10,025 bases of DNA from an uncultured Methanobrevibacter sp. (lineage in GTDB: Archaea; Methanobacteriota; Methanobacteria; Methanobacteriales; Methanobacteriaceae): contig NZ_CALDKF010000002.1 of the NCBI RefSeq assembly GCF_937898925.1, positions 1 through 10,025 of the forward strand. The letters run 5' to 3'. Shown here piece by piece: positions 5,707 through 10,025 of the stretch (position 1 is its first letter; the number at the start of each line of letters is the position of its first letter). Under the pieces are notes generated by a model. The model searched no databases. It saw only the letters and a list, made by a program, of their open reading frames with translations, and was not told the origin of the DNA. The translations under genes and the position numbers were made by a program.

Positions 5707-5958
5707 TTATTCTAATCTTTCTAATAATTCTTCGAGAGTTGGAGCACCAATGAATGCTAATGAATTGTTGATTGCAATTGCAGGGACTGCGTGAACTCCA
5801 TAGTCAATAGCTAAATCTCTGTTAGCAGGATCAGCAATGCTGAGAATTTGAACATCGATTGCATCTCCTAATTTTGCTTTTGCTTCTTCAACAACTTTTA
5901 CAGCGCCTGGACAATGTGGACAGGTTGGTGAGGTAAATACTTCTATTTTGTGTGCCAT
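5707..5958 (-). CDS. Small thioredoxin/glutaredoxin-like protein (CPHC)
   Basis: An 83-residue thioredoxin-fold protein, short like the glutaredoxin-sized thioredoxins of methanogens (E. coli thioredoxin is 109). The β-strand IEVFTSPT leads to the redox pair Cys13-Pro-His-Cys16. The cis-proline loop is VHAVPAIAINN (Pro59), and the C-terminal helix is TLEELLERL. It should reduce disulfides in cytosolic proteins. The active-site sequence CPHC, rather than CGPC or CPYC, matches archaeal thioredoxins such as that of Methanocaldococcus; the electron donor cannot be told, and no thioredoxin reductase gene is in the window. The ATG has a GGTGAT Shine-Dalgarno site 3 nt upstream (5962-5967). The gene has its own upstream AT-rich promoter region and is followed by the six-unit A-tract array. 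Confidence 0.92.
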   Translation of the reverse strand: MAHKIEVFTSPTCPHCPGAVKVVEEAKAKLGDAIDVQILSIADPANRDLAIDYGVHAVPAIAINNSLAFIGAPTLEELLERLE

Positions 5959-6010
5959 TATATCACCTTGTTTAATAATTATTTAAGTTTTATTTTGTTT
6001 ATAGTTAAAT

Positions 6011-6052
6011 TGTAATTATAAATTCATAAAAATCTTTAACTTTTATAAATTT
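6011..6052 (-). promoter_or_regulatory. Candidate promoters of the thioredoxin-like gene
   Basis: The minus strand shows ATTTATAATT (around 6013-6022) and AATTTATAAAAG (around 6041-6052). These would place starts near 5992 or 6020, with leaders of about 35 or 62 nt. The spacing fits; the choice is open. Confidence 0.35.
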
Positions 6053-6140
6053 ATTTTATATATTATTGTTCGTTACTATATAAATATTCCTATTTAAATA
6101 GAAAACATGGTTAAGAATAAATAGAATAATTTTTTCTTTT

Positions 6141-6155
6141 TAATTAAAAAATAGT
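6141..6155 (-). terminator. ACTATTTTTT element abutting the sppA stop codon
   Basis: On the minus strand ACTATTTTTTAATTA begins directly after the TAG stop. It is another case of the shared 3' element, followed by more T-rich sequence (TTATTCTATTTATTC). Confidence 0.4.
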
Positions 6156-6992
6156 CTAAAACTCTAAATTGAAAATCTTATTTTCACTTAAAGTTTCAGT
6201 TAAGCTTTTTTTGCTTTTAGGATAATTAACTGCAGTGTAATTGGTAACATTAGCTTCTGAAGCAGCTAATTCAATAGCCTTATTCTTATTTCCAAGCTTA
6301 TCAACTAATCCTAAGTTTTTAGCTTCATTACCATTGTATCTTTTGCCATGAGCTAATTTTGCAAGATAATTAGGTTTTAAGTCTCTGTTTTTAGCTATTG
6401 CTTTGATGAATTGTGTATAATCTTGATCAATCATCTTTTGACCATTTAAAAGATTATCTGGGTTTGTTTCATTGGATTTATTCAATTTAAGATAATCCTT
6501 ATTGTAAACTCCTGTAAGCTTGACTTTAGAGTATTTGCCGCTGTCAATATAACTAAGGCCGATTCCTCCAATTGATGAAGATGAACTTGCAACGATGGCA
6601 TCAGCACTGCTTGCAATCAAATAGCTCTCATCCAATCCCTTATCGCCAATGTATGCAACAACTGGCTTGGTTGAGCTTTTAATGCAACTTGCAATCTCTT
6701 CACTGGCTACCTGGCTTCCACCTTTACTGTTGATATCCAAAACAATAGCCTTTACGGTTGGATTTGAATTAGCTTCATTCAATGCGTTTTCTATTTGGCT
6801 TGCGCTAGTGAATATCTTGGTGGAGTTGGATGAATCATAGGTGACAGCTCCATTGATAGTTATGACTGCTATCTCATCTTGCTGTGTAACTAAATTGCCA
6901 AATGGTAAAACAAGTACTAAAAGCAATACTATAGCAAGTATAATAAATGCACCTAAACCGATGTTAAGCCAATTTGTATTGTTTTCACTCAT
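6156..6992 (-). CDS. sppA: SppA-like S49 peptidase homologue, catalytic Ser not at usual place
   Basis: A 278-residue membrane-anchored homologue of signal peptide peptidase SppA (family S49), which cleaves remnant signal peptides. One transmembrane segment covers residues 8-31 (NIGLGAFIILAIVLLLVLVL); the rest should lie outside the membrane. S49 landmarks: IAVITINGAV (41-50), VLDINSKGGSQVASEEI (84-100; NSPGGS is usual), VVAYIGDKGLDESYLIASSADAIVA (111-135), SIGGIGL (140-146) and GKRYNGNEAKNLGLVDKLG (216-234). The family nucleophile lies in A-S-G-(A/G)-Y; here that stretch reads L-D-E-S-Y, so Asp121 replaces the serine and Ser123 is two residues on. A lysine candidate is Lys165. The protein may be inactive or use a shifted serine. 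I prefer the ATG at 6992 because GTGAT precedes it by 3 nt; the in-frame ATG at 7022 has no such site. The family is sure, activity is not. Confidence 0.85.
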   Translation of the reverse strand: MSENNTNWLNIGLGAFIILAIVLLLVLVLPFGNLVTQQDEIAVITINGAVTYDSSNSTKIFTSASQIENALNEANSNPTVKAIVLDINSKGGSQVASEEIASCIKSSTKPVVAYIGDKGLDESYLIASSADAIVASSSSSIGGIGLSYIDSGKYSKVKLTGVYNKDYLKLNKSNETNPDNLLNGQKMIDQDYTQFIKAIAKNRDLKPNYLAKLAHGKRYNGNEAKNLGLVDKLGNKNKAIELAASEANVTNYTAVNYPKSKKSLTETLSENKIFNLEF

Positions 6993-6995
6993 AGT

Positions 6996-7000
6996 ATCAC
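6996..7000 (-). promoter_or_regulatory. Shine-Dalgarno site deciding the sppA start
   Basis: GTGAT, 3 nt before the ATG at 6990-6992, has the same spacing as the GGTGAT sites of the thioredoxin-like and DUF2098 genes. It favours the inner start over the ATG at 7020-7022. Confidence 0.6.
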
Positions 7001-7071
7001 TCTTTTCCTTAAAATACGCCATTTTTAGTTATTGTGTATTCCTTTTTTTATTAATTTTTAAAAATTATTGT

Positions 7072-7104
7072 ATTATAATATATTTACTTACATTAATATA
7101 AAGT
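7072..7104 (-). promoter_or_regulatory. Candidate TATA boxes of sppA
   Basis: Minus-strand TATATTATAATA (7072-7083) and CTTTATATTA (7095-7104) would place starts near 7051 or 7073. Both lie upstream of either start codon and so do not settle the choice. Confidence 0.35.
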
Positions 7105-7161
7105 TTTTTTATAAAACTTATTTTTTTAATAAATTTATACAATACTTTCAATGATTTACAT

Positions 7162-7171
7162 TAAATATATA
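7162..7171 (+). promoter_or_regulatory. Candidate TATA box of aroK
   Basis: TAAATATATA is centred near 7167. Transcription would begin near 7193, leaving a leader of about 30 nt with the GGTGAT site at 7214-7219. The 231-bp spacer 6993-7223 holds divergent promoters for sppA and aroK and nothing else that I can identify. Confidence 0.45.
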
Positions 7172-7223
7172 TCATTTGATTTTAAAACTAATATATAGAT
7201 TTATAAGATATTAGGTGATTTAT

Positions 7224-8132
7224 TTGACTAAAACAGTATTTTCTCCAGGTTCTGCCACTGTAATCAATGCAATTTCAACCGGTTTCGGTTCTGCATTTGG
7301 AATAGGCTTAGGTATTGAGGCAGAGGCTAAGTTTTCTGATGTCGGTGTCAACTGCTCATCAGATTTAGGGGCGGATCCTCATTTAATGAACTTATGTGTG
7401 GAACAGGTTTTAGACCATTATAAGATAGGAAGTGCATTGGATTTTGATGATATCATACCTAGTTTGGATTTTGGAAACGGTGAAGGAATTGAAGTCCATA
7501 CAAAATCCAATTTGCCTTTAGGTTCAGGTCTTTCTTCAAGCAGCGCTTTATCCAATGCTGTTGTCATGGCTACCGCTGCATTGGTTGCAAGCGAGTTTTG
7601 TCTTGAGCCATTGACAGATATGGAAATGATAAACATGGGTATTGATGCATCCCTTGAAGCAGGAGTTACTATTACAGGTGCTTTTGATGATGCTTCTGCA
7701 TCTTTCTTTGGAGGGCTAACAATTACAGACAATGGAAATAGAGAGATCTTGCATCAAGAGAGAATGCCTGATTATGATGTTTTGGTTTTCATGCCTGATA
7801 AGGAATCCTTAAGCGGATCTTCTGATGTTGATAGGATGAAATTGGTTGCTCCATTTGTAAGCATGGCATTCAATAAGGCACTTGATGGAGATTATCTTGA
7901 AGCTTTGACATTAAATGGACTATTATATGGTAATGTTTTAGGATTTGACAATAACATTGCCCTTGATGCACTTCAAGCTGGTGCACTTGCTTCCGGATTG
8001 TCTGGAACTGGGTCTTCATTTGTAGCTATTGTGGATGAGAGTTCCATTGATGGCGTTAAAGAGGCTTGGGGTTCATATGATGGTAGAGTCATTGAAACAA
8101 CTGTGGATAATAGGGGAACAAGGATTATTTAA
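7224..8132 (+). CDS. aroK: Archaeal (GHMP-type) shikimate kinase
   Basis: A 302-residue kinase that transfers phosphate from ATP to shikimate, giving shikimate 3-phosphate, two steps before chorismate. It belongs to the GHMP kinase superfamily used by archaea in place of the bacterial P-loop AroK. Visible motifs: the N-terminal SPGSATVINAISTGFGSAFGI (7-27), the ATP-binding PLGSGLSSSSA (98-108), the TGAFDDASASFFGG segment (151-164) and the C-terminal LSGTGSSFVAI (259-269). The length is normal. The start is the TTG at 7224 because GGTGAT (7214-7219) stands 4 nt ahead; the GTG at 7215 lies inside that site and cannot be the start. It shares a pathway with the chorismate mutase 1.1 kb downstream but is cut off from it by a minus-strand gene. 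Homoserine kinase is a sister family, but the N-terminal motif fits shikimate kinase better. Confidence 0.93.
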   Translation: MTKTVFSPGSATVINAISTGFGSAFGIGLGIEAEAKFSDVGVNCSSDLGADPHLMNLCVEQVLDHYKIGSALDFDDIIPSLDFGNGEGIEVHTKSNLPLGSGLSSSSALSNAVVMATAALVASEFCLEPLTDMEMINMGIDASLEAGVTITGAFDDASASFFGGLTITDNGNREILHQERMPDYDVLVFMPDKESLSGSSDVDRMKLVAPFVSMAFNKALDGDYLEALTLNGLLYGNVLGFDNNIALDALQAGALASGLSGTGSSFVAIVDESSIDGVKEAWGSYDGRVIETTVDNRGTRII

Positions 8133-8137
8133 TTATT

Positions 8138-8195
8138 TTTCTTTTTTATTTCCTATTTTTACTATTTTTTTATCTATTTTTACACTATTTTTAAA
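8138..8195 (+). terminator. T-rich terminator with four CTATTTTT copies between aroK and the radical SAM gene
   Basis: After the aroK stop come T runs and four CTATTTTT units at 8153, 8162, 8174 and 8185, spaced 9, 12 and 11 bp, about one helical turn. The radical SAM gene converges and ends at 8204, so the 71-bp spacer must separate two head-on transcripts. Confidence 0.6.
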
Positions 8196-8203
8196 GCATT
8201 TTT

Positions 8204-9073
8204 TTAAAATAAAGTGGTCTGCTTAGTTTTATCCTTGCTTGGGAATTCATGCAGGTATTCAAATATTTCATCTGGATTATTCATTATCTTGTTTTCATTT
8301 GTTCTTTTATAGAAGATCTTCATTAATTCCTTTTGATTTGGACTAGCTATTCCATAGCTGTTTCCATAAGTCTTGATGTACTTTTCCTTAAGTCCTGGGA
8401 AATGCTTGTCTAGCTTGCTATAGAAATATTCCCTATTTCCTTCTCTCAATGTCATTCCCATTCCAAAGCAGATTATTCCCTTGACATTTGATTCTATGCA
8501 ATAGTCAAGTATTCCATTTATGTTTTCTTCTGTATCGTTTATGAATGGGAGAATTGGGCATAGCCAAACAACTGTAGGTATGTCGTGTTTATTTAGAATT
8601 TTCAATACCTTCACTCTTTCCTTTGTAGTGCATACATTTGGTTCAAGTGTTTTGCACAAGTCCTCATCGTATGTTGTCAATGTCATCTGAATGACTACTT
8701 TTGCCTTTTCATTGATTTCCTTAAGCAAATCCAAGTCCCTGAGTATTAGATTTGATTTTGTGATGCAAGTAAATCCATGACCGTATTTGTTAATGATTTC
8801 TAATGATTCTCTCACATTTTGTATTTTCTTTTCAAGAGGTATGTATGGGTCTGTCATTGATCCTGTACCAATCATGACCTTTTCCTTTTTATTCTTTAGG
8901 GCTTTCTTAAGGAGTTCTGTTGCATTTGCCTTGATTTCAATGTCTTCAAATGCATGGTCCATATTGTAGACATTGCTTCTGGAATCACAGTATATGCAGC
9001 CATGTGTGCAACCTCTGTATAGGTTCATTCCATTCTTGTTGGACAGGATGCCTTTAGCGTTAACGTAATGCAT
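8204..9073 (-). CDS. Radical SAM protein, spore photoproduct lyase-like (SPL) family
   Basis: A 289-residue radical SAM protein. MNLYRGCTHGCIYCDSRS (16-33) holds the [4Fe-4S] motif Cys22-x3-Cys26-x2-Cys29 with the flanking RGC.H.C.YCD pattern of SPL-family radical SAM proteins. Other landmarks are VMIGTGSMTDPYIPLEKK (66-83), probably the SAM-contact region, TCITKSNLILRDLDLL (102-117), VVIQMTLTT (125-133) and VVWLCPILPFIND (167-179). True spore photoproduct lyase repairs thymine dimers in Bacillus; this methanogen makes no spores, so the name marks family only and the substrate is unknown. The start ATG has only a weak GTGA site. The gene lies opposite to its neighbours, ends 71 bp from aroK, and starts 186 bp from chorismate mutase, so it interrupts an otherwise plus-strand aromatic block. 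I see no base-composition sign of recent transfer by eye. Confidence 0.9.
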   Translation of the reverse strand: MHYVNAKGILSNKNGMNLYRGCTHGCIYCDSRSNVYNMDHAFEDIEIKANATELLKKALKNKKEKVMIGTGSMTDPYIPLEKKIQNVRESLEIINKYGHGFTCITKSNLILRDLDLLKEINEKAKVVIQMTLTTYDEDLCKTLEPNVCTTKERVKVLKILNKHDIPTVVWLCPILPFINDTEENINGILDYCIESNVKGIICFGMGMTLREGNREYFYSKLDKHFPGLKEKYIKTYGNSYGIASPNQKELMKIFYKRTNENKIMNNPDEIFEYLHEFPSKDKTKQTTLF

Positions 9074-9117
9074 GATTTCACTTGTATTTCCTATTTTTTC
9101 TTATTCTATTTATGGTT

Positions 9118-9130
9118 TTATTATATTAAA
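9118..9130 (-). promoter_or_regulatory. Candidate TATA box of the radical SAM gene
   Basis: Minus-strand TTTAATATAATAA would start transcription near 9098, with a leader of about 25 nt. The 186-bp spacer 9074-9259 carries the divergent promoters of this gene and of chorismate mutase. Confidence 0.4.
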
Positions 9131-9203
9131 TTATTTTTGAGAGCATTTGAAAAGAAATTTGATAAAAATTAATACAAAGTAAAAGTTAATTTCAATAAGC
9201 ATG

Positions 9204-9211
9204 TTTATATA
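9204..9211 (+). promoter_or_regulatory. TATA box of the chorismate mutase-S17e operon
   Basis: TTTATATA lies about 26 bp before an expected start near 9234, giving a leader of roughly 26 nt that contains the GGAGTT site at 9248-9253. Confidence 0.55.
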
Positions 9212-9259
9212 AGATGAAATATAAAATATAATTATTATCAAAACTATGGAGTTATTTTT

Positions 9260-9583
9260 GTGGATAGGAAAGAGATTATGAGCTTATTTGAAAATGAGGA
9301 AGTGGCTCAGGATATTCTTGAAAAATCTAGAAAAAGAATCGATGAAATTGATAATGATTTAGTTAACTTAATAAGTGAAAGAACTTCACTTGCTAGGGAT
9401 ATTGTTTTAGCTAAAGTTTTTTTAGGCATGGAAATTTATGATAAATCAAGAGAAGAACAAGTTCATGCCAAAGTAAATAAATTAGCTGAAGACTTGAATA
9501 TTGATAAAAGTATTCTTAGCGATATTATGGACATGCTAACAACTTTAAGTAAAAATAGACAAAGAGAAATTTTGGAGGAATGA
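9260..9583 (+). CDS. aroQ: Chorismate mutase, AroQ class
   Basis: A 107-residue, single-function all-helical enzyme that rearranges chorismate to prephenate, the branch point to phenylalanine and tyrosine. By alignment with the E. coli AroQ domain, every catalytic position is present: Arg24, Arg41, Lys52, Asp61, Arg64, Ser97 and Gln101. The pattern SRKRIDEID...ISERTSLA...LAK...IYDKSRE is classic. The start is a GTG at 9260 preceded by GGAGTT (9248-9253, 6-nt gap); an ATG at 9278 would give a protein about 6 residues shorter but has a weaker site. There is no fused prephenate dehydratase or dehydrogenase, and no ACT regulatory domain. The last codons (TTG GAG GAA) also form the Shine-Dalgarno site of S17e, tying the two genes into one translational unit. 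It should work downstream of aroK, EPSP synthase and chorismate synthase; the latter two are not here. Confidence 0.93.
   Translation: MDRKEIMSLFENEEVAQDILEKSRKRIDEIDNDLVNLISERTSLARDIVLAKVFLGMEIYDKSREEQVHAKVNKLAEDLNIDKSILSDIMDMLTTLSKNRQREILEE
9574..9578 (+). promoter_or_regulatory. Shine-Dalgarno site deciding the S17e start
   Basis: GGAGG lies within the last codons of chorismate mutase, 7 nt before the ATG at 9586. The ATG at 9580 is only 1 nt from it and would be too close, so the inner start is used. Confidence 0.75.
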
Positions 9584-9585
9584 TT

Positions 9586-9783
9586 ATGGGAAATATTAGA
9601 ACTTCATTCGTAAAACGTATATCAAAAGAATTAATTGAAACTCACCAAGGCAAATTTACTACTGATTTTGAAGAAAACAAAAAATTAGTAGCAGAGTACT
9701 CTACTGTAAGTACCAAACACTTAAGAAATAAAATTGCTGGTTACATTACTAGATTAGTAAAACAACAAGCAAACCAAGCTTAA
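9586..9783 (+). CDS. rps17e: Small ribosomal subunit protein S17e (eS17)
   Basis: A 65-residue protein of the archaeal/eukaryotic small ribosomal subunit; archaeal S17e is typically 60-70 residues, so it is complete. The family hallmark MGNIRTSFVKRISKELIE opens it, followed by FTTDFEENKKLVAEYSTVSTKHLRNKIAGYITRLVKQ. It is basic and helical, as expected for an rRNA-binding protein of the 30S head. It starts 2 bp after the chorismate mutase stop, so it is very probably expressed from the same mRNA and perhaps by translational coupling. Linking an aromatic biosynthesis enzyme with a ribosomal protein is unexpected functionally; I recall S17e lying among amino-acid biosynthesis genes in other Methanobacteriales, but cannot check that here. 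Confidence 0.97.
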   Translation: MGNIRTSFVKRISKELIETHQGKFTTDFEENKKLVAEYSTVSTKHLRNKIAGYITRLVKQQANQA

Positions 9784-9789
9784 TTTTAT

Positions 9790-9856
9790 TTTTTACTTTT
9801 TTTAAGATTAATTTATTTTAATCTTCACTATTTTTAGATTAATTAATTTTAATCTA
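9790..9856 (+). terminator. T-tract and twin same-stem hairpins after S17e
   Basis: TTTTTTACTTTTTTT is followed by two hairpins. AAGATTAA (9804-9811) pairs with TTAATCTT (9818-9825), and TAGATTAA (9835-9842) pairs with TTAATCTA (9849-9856); each has a 6-nt AT loop. The first 20 bases of the repeat from AGATTAA match at 19 positions, with a 31-bp period, so the second hairpin looks like a duplicate. A CACTATTTTT element lies between them. Confidence 0.6.
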
Positions 9857-10010
9857 CTACTTTATTATAATTTTTATATCAATCTTAATATTTTTTAAAT
9901 TTTATTGGTAATTATTTTTGGATTTTTTTAATTTAGACTTTTATTAATTATTCAGTATTTTTTATTAACAAATGGATAATTTACATTAAAAAATTGTAAA
10001 ATTAATAATT

Positions 10011-10020
10011 AAATATATAA
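10011..10020 (+). promoter_or_regulatory. TATA box for a gene beyond the right edge
   Basis: AAATATATAA lies near the window end. A start site would fall about 20 bp outside the window. Between 9857 and 10010 I see only AT-rich spacer with no reading frame or structure I can support. Confidence 0.4.
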
Positions 10021-10025
10021 ATACC

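Noticed and set aside
6993..7022. Ten extra N-terminal residues on SppA from the upstream ATG
   Set aside because: That ATG has no Shine-Dalgarno site, while the inner ATG has GTGAT at the spacing used by other genes here. The outer start remains possible.
7154..7165. ATTTACATTAAA shared with 9979-9990, both upstream of plus-strand genes
   Set aside because: In sequence this rich in A and T, many 12-bp matches are expected by chance within 10 kb, and its position relative to the TATA box differs.
7418..7732. Minus-strand reading frame inside aroK
   Set aside because: It is antisense to conserved GHMP motifs and has no start signal.

Overview
The window comes from a methanogenic archaeon of the order Methanobacteriales, most likely Methanobrevibacter. 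Four things point there: very AT-rich DNA with T-rich gene ends, archaeal TATA-type promoters, Shine-Dalgarno sites of the GGTGAT and GAGGT type, and archaea-specific genes (Hel308 helicase, GHMP-type shikimate kinase, ribosomal protein S17e, archaeal Elp3, DUF2098). I see no insertion sequence, phage gene, CRISPR array, tRNA or rRNA. This looks like chromosomal backbone, not an accessory island.

Left part (1-1306). The 5' end of an elp3 gene lies on the minus strand and runs to the window edge. Its reading frame is broken by two stops exactly where the radical-SAM cysteine motif should be, which is either a degraded gene or bad sequence at the edge. Divergent from it is a plus-strand pair: a PRC-barrel protein with a strongly acidic tail, then a DUF2098 protein. 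The spacer between elp3 and the PRC gene carries a palindrome with a repeated half-site.

Middle (1441-6992). Five minus-strand genes follow one another in the order of transcription: sppA (membrane-anchored S49 peptidase homologue), a small thioredoxin/glutaredoxin-like protein, a GT4 glycosyltransferase, moaC (molybdopterin synthesis), and the Hel308 DNA helicase. The gaps are 120-260 bp and several contain a promoter candidate, so these look like mainly single-gene units, not one operon. The helicase appears to have an almost leaderless mRNA.

Right part (7224-9783). aroK (shikimate kinase) and the chorismate mutase-S17e pair are on the plus strand. They are separated by a minus-strand radical SAM protein of the spore-photoproduct-lyase-like family. 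aroK and chorismate mutase both serve the route from shikimate to aromatic amino acids. S17e sits 2 bp behind chorismate mutase and is probably translated from the same message. The window closes with a TATA box for a gene beyond the right edge.

From memory, the Methanothermobacter thermautotrophicus Hel308a and a thioredoxin-fold protein have nearby locus numbers (MTH810 and MTH807). The middle block may therefore be an old conserved neighbourhood in this order.

The most interesting signals are non-coding. A recurring ACTATTTTT-type element follows several genes. It occurs as a six-unit ~21-bp array behind the thioredoxin gene and as four copies at ~11-bp spacing behind aroK. Twin hairpins with the same stem follow S17e. 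Palindromes lie near two start sites. I do not see a convincing new multi-gene system here.
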